64,000 bases of DNA from Pseudomonas fluorescens (GTDB lineage Bacteria; Pseudomonadota; Gammaproteobacteria; Pseudomonadales; Pseudomonadaceae), in contig NZ_CABVIX010000010.1 in assembly GCF_902498185.1 (NCBI RefSeq), forward strand, positions 1-64,000. Direction: 5' to 3'. The notes under the pieces are model-generated. The model had not been told where the DNA came from. It did not search any database and was given only the letters and a program-made list of their open reading frames with translations. Made by a program: the position numbers and the translations under genes. How positions within the stretch are numbered: position 1 is the stretch's first letter; every line of letters starts with the position of its first letter. Below, in pieces: positions 44,201 to 52,345 of this stretch.

Positions 44201-45118
44201 CAGGTCGAGCACGCATAGGGCAACCCCGGTGCCTTCGAAGATTTCCTGGTAACGCCGGCGGTCTTCCTGCAGCCCCTGCTGGCGGCGGCGCATGTTGATC
44301 AGCGCCAGCATCGGCAGCAGCGCGCAGATCAGCACCAACAGACATTTGCCCAGCAGCGCTGGCAGCAACTGTTGGCGCACCAGGCCTGCGTCAAACATCC
44401 CGCGAACTTGCCAGTTGCTGCCGTCGATATAGGCCAGCAATACGCTCTGCAGCGATCCGGCATCGGCCCGGGCCGGCACATGGGACACGATTACCTCACC
44501 GCTGCGCACGTTTTCAAGCAGCCAGTGCGGCCGCGTAGGCCCGTCCAGATGACGGGTGAGTTCCTGGTAGTAGTCGGCTGACAGTTGCAGCAGCCAGTAG
44601 CCAGGGGTCGGTTCGCCGGGTTGGCGCAGCATGAGGTGGAGACTCAGATCGCCAGACGAGTTGCCGTAGAAATAGGCGCGGCCCTGATTGCGTTGCACAT
44701 ACTCGTCAATCAGCTGACGCGCAGGGACGCCTGCCTGGCTGTCTGCAAGCGTCCGGCCACCGGCATCCACCCAGCTCAAGCGCTGAAGCGCGGGTATCTT
44801 GTCCTGCAGCGCATGCATCATGGCAGGCATCGCGGAGGGCGTCGGAGGTTTGACGTGGGGCTGAAGCAGGTTCAGCGCCTGCTGGGCCTTGAGCGCCAGG
44901 TTCAAGTTCAGGTGGTCCGCCAGCTCAGCCGTCGCTTCCACGCTCTGGCGACGCAGATCCGCCTGGGTGTGGCTGAACTGGGCGAACAATTGCCACAGGA
45001 GCAAACCCAGCAACACCAGGGCGAGCATGGCCAGCGCTCCCTTCAGGGAGCCGCGCAGCGGGGCAGCGGGGGCGGAGTGCTCGGTACGCGGGAGCGGCGG
45101 CAATGAGAGATTGGTCAA
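41288..45118 (-). CDS. morA: MorA-type GGDEF/EAL c-di-GMP enzyme with PAS domains
   Basis: A protein of about 1276 residues. TM1 is near residues 27-48, a periplasmic sensor region runs to about 250, and TM2 lies near 252-275. Several PAS/PAC domains fill about 285-835, then GGDEF (about 840-1010) and EAL (about 1014-1276). The cyclase motif GGDEF is intact but the RxxD inhibitory site is DDDD. The EAL catalytic set (EALLRW, NISAR, ELTES, DDFGTG, KID, EGVE) is intact. The architecture and next-door glyA match MorA, which controls motility and biofilm. A TTG with AGGA 7 bases upstream is preferred; GTG at 45190 is possible. Confidence 0.9.
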   Translation of the reverse strand: MTNLSLPPLPRTEHSAPAAPLRGSLKGALAMLALVLLGLLLWQLFAQFSHTQADLRRQSVEATAELADHLNLNLALKAQQALNLLQPHVKPPTPSAMPAMMHALQDKIPALQRLSWVDAGGRTLADSQAGVPARQLIDEYVQRNQGRAYFYGNSSGDLSLHLMLRQPGEPTPGYWLLQLSADYYQELTRHLDGPTRPHWLLENVRSGEVIVSHVPARADAGSLQSVLLAYIDGSNWQVRGMFDAGLVRQQLLPALLGKCLLVLICALLPMLALINMRRRQQGLQEDRRRYQEIFEGTGVALCVLDLSSLPGQLDRHHLRDRAALDQSLALDPALRRALLLQLKITEINQVARQLLDVNSNEGAWQRLIDGSGDGRDSVGMQLIDALIAQRSQLELEVRLRTPTGGVLHLWLMARLPKQRSDFHAVILSISDITSRKQVELSLLEREGFWSDVVRTVPDQLYVQDVLSQRMIFSNRHLGQTLGYDRTELAQMGDRFWELLLHCEDAEQYRLLRQQQRDTGHSQALHCQLRFRHHDGSWRWYDIREQVLARDAEGMVTRVVGVGKDVTVQIASSESLRESEQRYRMLAESISDVIFSTDNRLQLDYVSPSVQAVLGYSADWIFQHGWQSIIANPTQLAALYELMERVHAMLGDSQQLALLRSQMPTQLFLFDCLRADGRKIPIELRLVPVWDDQERFEGLLGVGRDISQQRRAEKDLRMAATVFEHSTSAILITDPAGYIVQANEAFSRVSGHAVSDVLDQFPSMLTVDDQQQAHLRYVLKQLDHRGTWEGEVWLKRRNGEHYPAWVGITAVLDDEGDLASYVCFFTDISERKASEQRIHRLAYYDALTHLPNRTLFQDRLYTALQQAERNKSWVVLMFLDLDRFKPINDSLGHAAGDRMLKDMAERLLDCVDDDDTVARMGGDEFTLLLQPRATREMALNRAIHVAENILASLVRPFVLENREFFVTASIGIALSPQDGNELSQLMKNADTAMYHAKERGKNNFQFYQADMNASALERLELESDLRHALEQDEFVLYYQPQFSGDGKRLTGAEALLRWRHPRRGLVPPGDFIPVIEELGLVVDVGDWVLREACRQLKTWHRDKVRVPKVSVNISARQFSDGHLGTRIATILDETGLPPACLELELTESILMREVDKAMQILDSLKNLGLSIAVDDFGTGYSSLNYLKQFPIDVLKIDRTFVDGLPEGEQDAQIARAIIAMAHSLNLAVIAEGVETHEQLEFLREHGCDEVQGYLFGRPMPASQFEAQFSNETLFMLG

Positions 45119-45356
45119 AGCGTTGTCCTGCGATAAGGCTGGCGATGGCAGGGTTGAACCGAATGCATGGGTCGTGCCGAGCAGGCGCACTATAAGCCCG
45201 GCGGTCGAGGCCGGCTAGCATGCTTGTAAATGTGGCAAAGTGCCAGTTATCTCGATGAGAGGTCTCGGGTCGATGCATGCGCATCAGTCGGCATACCCCC
45301 GCAACCTGTGCGAAAATGCGGGCGCTTGATATACGACGCTTTGGAGATGTACGGTT

Positions 45357-45677
45357 TTGGTTATCCACTATTCCACCAACGGCAGCGATTCGGCCTGCGG
45401 TCGCAACAGTCAGTCTTTGGTCAGCACAGCGCAGGGCGCTGAGGTTTCCTGCAAGTCCTGCCAACGTTCGCTGGCCAAGCCCGATGGCGCCATTGCCCCG
45501 GTTGGCGTGCGCAAGAGTCCCTCGCTGGCCGAATTGCGCAAGTCCCCCCTAAAGCCTGCTGGCAAACCTGCCCAGGTAAGCGCTTTCTGCGCCAAGGCCA
45601 GCTGGCGTGAGCGCCTGTCCGCGCAATCCGACCGCTGCCGCCTCCCGCGCGGTCTGGCCAGACAGTCCCACGTCTGA
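45357..45677 (+). CDS. Conserved small Cys-containing protein upstream of ettA
   Basis: A 106-residue protein starting at TTG (MVIHYSTNGSDSACGRNSQSL), with GGAG 10 bases upstream. It shows a Cys pattern CGR...VSCKSCQRSL (about residues 14-36) like a small zinc-knuckle, then a low-complexity linker and a basic C-terminus (WRERLSAQSDRCRLPRG). I do not know a function. Support comes from the Cys pattern, the fitting ribosome site, and a strong hairpin right after its stop. It lies between divergent morA and ettA. Confidence 0.65.
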   Translation: MVIHYSTNGSDSACGRNSQSLVSTAQGAEVSCKSCQRSLAKPDGAIAPVGVRKSPSLAELRKSPLKPAGKPAQVSAFCAKASWRERLSAQSDRCRLPRGLARQSHV

Positions 45678-45687
45678 TCACCCTCGC

Positions 45688-45711
45688 GCCATGCCGGGCT
45701 CCCGGCATGGC
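45688..45711 (+). terminator. Perfect hairpin after the small Cys protein
   Basis: GCCATGCCGGG at 45688-45698 pairs perfectly with CCCGGCATGGC at 45701-45711 with only two bases between the arms. It starts 11 bases after the stop of the small ORF. There is no T tract, so this may be a terminator or an extragenic palindrome. Confidence 0.55.
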
Positions 45712-45889
45712 CTGCCATCTGTCCATCTGTGCAACGCTGCGTCTTGGCGTAGAATGGGCGCCTTTGTTCAATGACACTCCGTAAACACATCACCGGATTA
45801 CCCCGGCATGTCATCGGCAGGCGCTGCCGTAGAGCCTGCCGTGGTTTTTCGCCGATGTCTTTACCTCATATCTGATAGAGGGCTTGGTT

Positions 45890-47557
<1,668 letters not shown>

Positions 47558-47578
47558 GCCAGTTCTGGCTGCACAGCA

Positions 47579-47605
47579 ATGGGGCCCTTCGGGGCCCCAT
47601 TTTTG
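47579..47605 (+). terminator. Intrinsic terminator of ettA with TTCG loop
   Basis: ATGGGGCCC at 47579-47587 pairs with GGGCCCCAT at 47592-47600 around a stable TTCG tetraloop, followed by TTTTT. A textbook Rho-independent terminator, 22 bases after the stop. Confidence 0.93.
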
Positions 47606-47776
47606 TGCCGGAGTGAAACCGGATAGACGGTAAATCCAACGCTATCTTTGTATACATTTATAGAAATGCACCAAAAATATTCATAAAAACGACATTCCGC
47701 CCTGTTGCAGTGCGACTCGTTCTTGATAAAGTTCGGAAAAAATTCCTACAAATCCAAAAATCTGGTGAGACTTGTC

Positions 47777-49117
47777 ATGATCGAATCCGTCGACGATTTC
47801 CTCGCGCGCCTCAAGCAGCGCGACCCTGCCCAACCTGAATTCCACCAGGCCGTCGAAGAAGTACTGCGCAGCCTGTGGCCCTTCCTCGAAGCCAATCCTC
47901 ACTACCTGCAGGCCGGTATTCTCGATCGCATGGTCGAGCCTGAACGCGCGGTGCTGTTCCGAGTGTCGTGGGTCGATGACCAGGGCAAGGTCCAGGTCAA
48001 CCGCGGTTACCGTATCCAGATGAACAGTGCCATCGGCCCGTACAAGGGTGGTCTGCGCTTCCACCGTTCGGTGAACCTGGGCGTACTGAAGTTCCTGGCC
48101 TTCGAGCAGGTGTTCAAGAACTCTCTGACTTCGCTGCCCATGGGCGGCGGCAAAGGCGGGTCGGACTTCGATCCCAAGGGCAAGAGCGATGCCGAAGTCA
48201 TGCGTTTCTGCCAGGCGTTCATGAGCGAGCTGTATCGCCATATTGGCGCGGATGTAGACGTGCCTGCCGGAGACATCGGTGTCGGGGCCCGCGAGATCGG
48301 CTTCATGTTCGGCCAGTACAAGCGCCTCGCCAATCAGTTCACCTCGGTGCTGACCGGCAAGGGAATGTCCTACGGCGGCAGCCTGATCCGCCCAGAGGCC
48401 ACCGGCTATGGCTGCGTGTACTTTGCCGAAGAGATGCTCAAGCGCCAGGACAAGCGCATCGACGGGCGTCGCGTAGCCATCTCTGGCTCCGGCAACGTGG
48501 CGCAGTATGCCGCGCGCAAAGTGATGGACCTGGGCGGCAAGGTGATCTCGCTGTCCGACTCCGAAGGCACCCTGTACTGCGAAGCCGGTCTGAACGATGA
48601 GCAGTGGGACGCACTGATGGAGCTCAAGAACGTCAAACGCGGCCGTATCAGCGAGCTGGCCGAACGTTTTGGACTTGAGTTCCGCAAGGGCGAAACCCCG
48701 TGGAACCTGCCGTGCGAGATCGCACTGCCGTGCGCAACGCAGAACGAGCTGAACGGCGAAGATGCCCGCACCCTGCTGCGCAACGGCTGCCTGTGCGTGG
48801 CTGAAGGCGCCAACATGCCCACCACGCTCGATGCCGTGGACCTTTTCATCGAGGCTGGCACCTTGTTCGCCCCAGGCAAGGCGTCCAACGCCGGCGGCGT
48901 TGCAGTAAGCGGGCTGGAGATGTCGCAGAACGCCATGCGCCTGCTGTGGACCGCAGGTGAAGTCGACAGCAAGCTGCACCACATCATGCAGTCGATCCAT
49001 CACGCCTGTGTACATTACGGCGAAGAAGCGGACGGTACCGTCAACTACGTGAAGGGCGCCAATATCGCGGGCTTCGTGAAGGTCGCCGATGCCATGCTGG
49101 CCCAGGGCGTCGTCTAG
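47777..49117 (+). CDS. gdhA: NADP-specific glutamate dehydrogenase
   Basis: A 446-residue hexameric GDH of normal length that forms glutamate from 2-oxoglutarate and ammonia. The glutamate-binding PMGGGKGGSDFDPKGKSDAE with its catalytic Lys is near residue 120. The Rossmann motif GSGNVAQYAA is near 238. The start MIESVDDFLARLKQRDP is chosen; an open upstream extension of 24 codons is AT-rich leader. The stop TAG is embedded in CTAG, shared with the stop of the convergent GreB-like gene. Confidence 0.96.
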   Translation: MIESVDDFLARLKQRDPAQPEFHQAVEEVLRSLWPFLEANPHYLQAGILDRMVEPERAVLFRVSWVDDQGKVQVNRGYRIQMNSAIGPYKGGLRFHRSVNLGVLKFLAFEQVFKNSLTSLPMGGGKGGSDFDPKGKSDAEVMRFCQAFMSELYRHIGADVDVPAGDIGVGAREIGFMFGQYKRLANQFTSVLTGKGMSYGGSLIRPEATGYGCVYFAEEMLKRQDKRIDGRRVAISGSGNVAQYAARKVMDLGGKVISLSDSEGTLYCEAGLNDEQWDALMELKNVKRGRISELAERFGLEFRKGETPWNLPCEIALPCATQNELNGEDARTLLRNGCLCVAEGANMPTTLDAVDLFIEAGTLFAPGKASNAGGVAVSGLEMSQNAMRLLWTAGEVDSKLHHIMQSIHHACVHYGEEADGTVNYVKGANIAGFVKVADAMLAQGVV

Positions 49118-49614
49118 TCCTCGACCGGCCCGATGGTAACGACCTCGATCATCTGATTGCCCACCGGTCGCTGCCACAGCACTTCATCACCGGGGCCGGC
49201 GCCCAGCAGCGCACGGCCTAGCGGCGAACCCCAGTTGATCAGGCCACGCGCAGCGTCGGCCTGATCTTCGCCTACCAGTTGCACGATGTGATCCTGATCG
49301 TCTTCATCGACGAAACGTACCCGGCTGCCGATCTGCACCTTGTCTTGCGAGGTGGCGGGCGGCACCACTTGCGCGCTCTGCACGCGGGCACGGAAATAGC
49401 GCAGGTCTCGCTCGGTGTCGGCCAGGCGCTGCTTGTCGGCTTGCTCGCCCTGGGCCGCCAGCTCGCTACGCAGCGCATTGAGGCTTGCGACCCGCTGTTG
49501 CAGCAAAGCCAGGCCGCTGGCGGTGACGTGGTTGGGTTGCTCACTGACCCGGCGCTCTACCGGCTGGCTGGCCTGGGCGGCGGCCTGGTCTTCGTTGACG
49601 AATGCTCGGCTCAT
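49114..49614 (-). CDS. GreA/GreB-family transcription factor, atypical
   Basis: A 166-residue protein with the two-domain Gre fold. A low-complexity N-terminal extension (residues 1-28) is followed by a coiled coil (about 29-85) and an FKBP-like C-terminal domain (about 93-166, VGEDQADAARGLINWGSPLGRALLG). The coiled-coil tip reads GEQAD where GreA/GreB have GDxSE. The two acidic residues (Glu57, Asp60) keep their spacing but are swapped in kind. Cleavage stimulation of stalled RNA polymerase is therefore plausible but not certain. Its TAG stop overlaps the gdhA stop. Confidence 0.8.
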   Translation of the reverse strand: MSRAFVNEDQAAAQASQPVERRVSEQPNHVTASGLALLQQRVASLNALRSELAAQGEQADKQRLADTERDLRYFRARVQSAQVVPPATSQDKVQIGSRVRFVDEDDQDHIVQLVGEDQADAARGLINWGSPLGRALLGAGPGDEVLWQRPVGNQMIEVVTIGPVED

Positions 49615-49671
49615 GTGGGGCCTCCTTTTGCAGAAGACCACATCAACGGGACAGCAGTTCTCCTCCGGGGG

Positions 49672-51525
49672 TCAGTAGTTGTACCACTTGAGCTCCAGCA
49701 TCACCTCGTTCTGCGCGCTCGCCAGCTGGCTGAACTCACGCTTGGCACTCAACCGCACCCCAAGGTCGCGCGACACTTCCCACTGCTGGTTAAGGCTGAG
49801 GCTCCGACGAACCTCGCCATTGGTGAAATAATCCCCCTTGGCTTCCAGACTCAGGTTGCCCAGGCCGTTACGCCAGAGCACGCCGCCATTGAACCCGGCC
49901 GCCGGGGCGATGAACTGGGCGAAATCGTTGTGGTGCTCCACGCGCACGGTGCCCAGGGCAAAGCCAAGCAGGCCGTCGGCCAGTTCCCAGGTGCCGCCGG
50001 CTCCGCCGTTGACGTGGCTGACCAGCACTTCATCAGTGTGCTTGCCCGGCACTCGCTCGAGGCCCCCGGCCACTTGCCATGACCAGGGCTGCAGCAGTTC
50101 GTTGCGCGGGGTGAGCGAGCGAATGGTCGCCAGGTCCAGGCGCTGAACCTGCCAGTCGTTGCCTTCGTACTGGCGCAGCTTGAGCTGCAAGATCTCGATC
50201 TGCGCGCCCAGGGGGAAGCCGTAGGCGTTGTCGTTGAGGTCGTGGTAGGCCATGCGCAGGCCATACTCGGCAAAGGCGCGGTCTTCACGGGTACCCACCC
50301 CCAGCTGCCAGGTACGCGACTGGTGGCCGTTTTCGGGCAGTCCCGGACGCTCGATGTCCAGTGCAGGCGGCGGATTGCGGTTGATTGCCCGCAGCAGCTC
50401 GAAGCTGCGCTTGGCGCGCGCGGCATCACGCTCCTGGCCGGTCGCACGGTAACGCTCCAGGCGGAACGCCGCGTCCTGTACCAAGGCTTGGCGGTCCCGG
50501 GGCAGGGCAGTGAACTCGGGGGCCTGCAGTCTGGCGGTGTCGGCGCTGAGGGCCAGAACCTGCTGCTGTTCGGCACCGTCGAGGGGCTCCGCGCGGGCCA
50601 GCAATTCCCGCTCGCGCGAGGGGCGGTAACGGGTGCTCTCCACCAGCCCGGCCTGCTTGACGGCCTTGACCGTGTCGGTGGGAATGGCGGTGAGCGGAAA
50701 CTGCGAAGTCAGGTCCAGGCCTGGACGCGCTACCTGCAGCAGTTCGAGCAGGCGGTAGGAACAGTTTTCGTCGAAGAAGAAGTAGTCGAACTGGATCTGC
50801 TTGAGCTCCCAGACATGCTCGACCATGCGCCCGGTTTCCTCGGGTGTCAGGTTCAACTGGTACTCCCACAGGTCGCGGTTTTCCAGGCTGCGGTATTCGG
50901 AGAGCTTTTCCTGGTAGGGGACCATGGCGAACAGCCCGGGATAGCCGCCCATCAGGCCTTTCCAGGCATACAGGATACTGTTGTCGCTGCCCTCGACGTA
51001 GGCGCCGAAGTTGATGGCATAGCTGAGCAGCGAGGTTTCATCGCGCTTGGCCGCAGCCTGGTCGATACGCAGCAAGGTGTGGCCGAACATCGAGGACGGG
51101 CTGTTCAGGTAGGCAGCGGGAAACACCAGCACAGCGCTATCGGGCGAGACGTCCTGGTACCAGCTTTGGTACTCCTGGCAGTCCGGCTGCGGCAGGTCGG
51201 TCAGCTGCAACTGCTCGCGCAGCCAGCGTGTGCGTGCGGGGTAGACGCACTGGGCATGCTTGTCGCCCAGGCTTGCCGGGGCATAGAGGGCGTCAAGGGT
51301 AGCGCGCAGTTCCTGGTCGGGATGGTGGGCACCGTCGGCGGCGAGAAAAAAGCGTGGGTCATCGACATAGCTGCGCCAGCCACCGAGCTTGCCGGTTTCG
51401 TAATGGCCGATGGCGATCCAGTAGCGGTCGGCGGCCAGCTGTTGCAGGCGCGTGGCGTCCGGCTGCGGGGCAGCATGAAGCGGGGCGCTGGCACAGAGCG
51501 CCAGGCAGGCAAGGCGTTTGAGCAT
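49672..51525 (-). CDS. Lnb_N (DUF4105) periplasmic-domain protein with C-terminal barrel-like region
   Basis: A 617-residue exported protein. The signal peptide is about residues 1-19 (ending LHAA). The DUF4105/Lnb_N core carries the two hallmark motifs, SMFGHTLLRI with His149 and DENCSYRLLELL with Cys255, expected as the catalytic pair of this Cys-hydrolase/acyltransferase fold. From about residue 390 onward alternating beta strands lead to an aromatic C-terminus (KWYNY), typical of outer-membrane barrels. Lnb enzymes in Bacteroides N-acylate lipoproteins. Here the substrate is unknown. ATG at 51525 is preferred over an upstream TTG. Confidence 0.82.
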   Translation of the reverse strand: MLKRLACLALCASAPLHAAPQPDATRLQQLAADRYWIAIGHYETGKLGGWRSYVDDPRFFLAADGAHHPDQELRATLDALYAPASLGDKHAQCVYPARTRWLREQLQLTDLPQPDCQEYQSWYQDVSPDSAVLVFPAAYLNSPSSMFGHTLLRIDQAAAKRDETSLLSYAINFGAYVEGSDNSILYAWKGLMGGYPGLFAMVPYQEKLSEYRSLENRDLWEYQLNLTPEETGRMVEHVWELKQIQFDYFFFDENCSYRLLELLQVARPGLDLTSQFPLTAIPTDTVKAVKQAGLVESTRYRPSRERELLARAEPLDGAEQQQVLALSADTARLQAPEFTALPRDRQALVQDAAFRLERYRATGQERDAARAKRSFELLRAINRNPPPALDIERPGLPENGHQSRTWQLGVGTREDRAFAEYGLRMAYHDLNDNAYGFPLGAQIEILQLKLRQYEGNDWQVQRLDLATIRSLTPRNELLQPWSWQVAGGLERVPGKHTDEVLVSHVNGGAGGTWELADGLLGFALGTVRVEHHNDFAQFIAPAAGFNGGVLWRNGLGNLSLEAKGDYFTNGEVRRSLSLNQQWEVSRDLGVRLSAKREFSQLASAQNEVMLELKWYNY

Positions 51526-51603
51526 ATCGGGCAACTACGTCTGAATGATGCCGAAAGAAGGGTGTGCAATACCCTGCCCCGGTAGGGGCAGGGCGGGCCG
51601 AGC

Positions 51604-52092
51604 TTAGGCCTGGGTAGCGTATTTGGCCAGGCGAGGGTCGTTTTTCAGGATGGCCAGGGTGTTGCTGTGAACGTCTTCGGCAGTCACCTCGGCGCTGTTG
51701 AAGATCTCCTGGAAGTGCTGGTGAGTGACCGAAGCGAAGTGCGCGCGGTCCTCAGGAGCTACGCCAAGCACCACCGCGTAGGTGGTCAAGGCTTCGCCCT
51801 GGCCCTTGGCCATGTCTTCGGAAAGCTCGTTCATCATGCCATTCATGGCGAACCAGGATTTGCCGCCATAGGTCAGGGAAGCATTGGTCGAGCAACCATT
51901 GGTACCGGAGGTCATGCCAAAGGTGGCGTTACCGGAGGTGCCGTTGGTGGTGGAAGCGAGGAAGTGAGCCGGCGTGCCGCGCTGGCCCTCGAACAGCATG
52001 TTGCCCCAACCGCAGTCCGGGCCGCCTGGCGCCTGGGCCATTGCGTTCAGGGAAACCGCGGTGAACAGAGTACCCAGAAGAATCCGTTTCAT
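51604..52092 (-). CDS. DUF3015 family exported protein
   Basis: A 162-residue protein with a clear signal peptide (MKRILLGTLFTAVSLNAMAQA, cleavage near residue 20). The mature part starts with PGGPDCGWGNMLFEGQRG, followed by a Thr/Asn/Gly-rich stretch and a helical end. It matches the DUF3015 family, common in pseudomonads and without known function. It is probably periplasmic. It precedes the Lnb_N gene on the same strand with a 78-bp gap, so the two could be co-transcribed. Confidence 0.85.
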   Translation of the reverse strand: MKRILLGTLFTAVSLNAMAQAPGGPDCGWGNMLFEGQRGTPAHFLASTTNGTSGNATFGMTSGTNGCSTNASLTYGGKSWFAMNGMMNELSEDMAKGQGEALTTYAVVLGVAPEDRAHFASVTHQHFQEIFNSAEVTAEDVHSNTLAILKNDPRLAKYATQA

Positions 52093-52345
52093 AGCTTTGT
52101 TCTCTTTTCGGAAGTACCAAAGGTCAGGGTTTTCTGGCGATGCCGCTGCCAGGTCGGGGATGCAAAGCACCCACCCGCGCAGCTTGGAGTTTAGGCATGA
52201 TCCAAAGGTTGCGTGGCTTATTGCGAAAAATTGCATTGAACGGCTGACTTTCCTGGCGGCGACATAAAGTCCTGGGGAGCCTTGCAACCCGCGCCAAGGC
52301 AGCGCCAGAATGCCGACATCTGCCCCGCCGAAGTAAGGAAGCCCA

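Noticed and set aside
45116..45190. GTG start for morA at 45190
   Set aside because: No ribosome site precedes it, whereas the TTG at 45118 has AGGA 7 bases upstream. It is kept only as an alternative.
45230..45442. 70-codon frame upstream of ettA in another frame
   Set aside because: It overlaps the better-supported 45357-45677 ORF and lacks a ribosome site.
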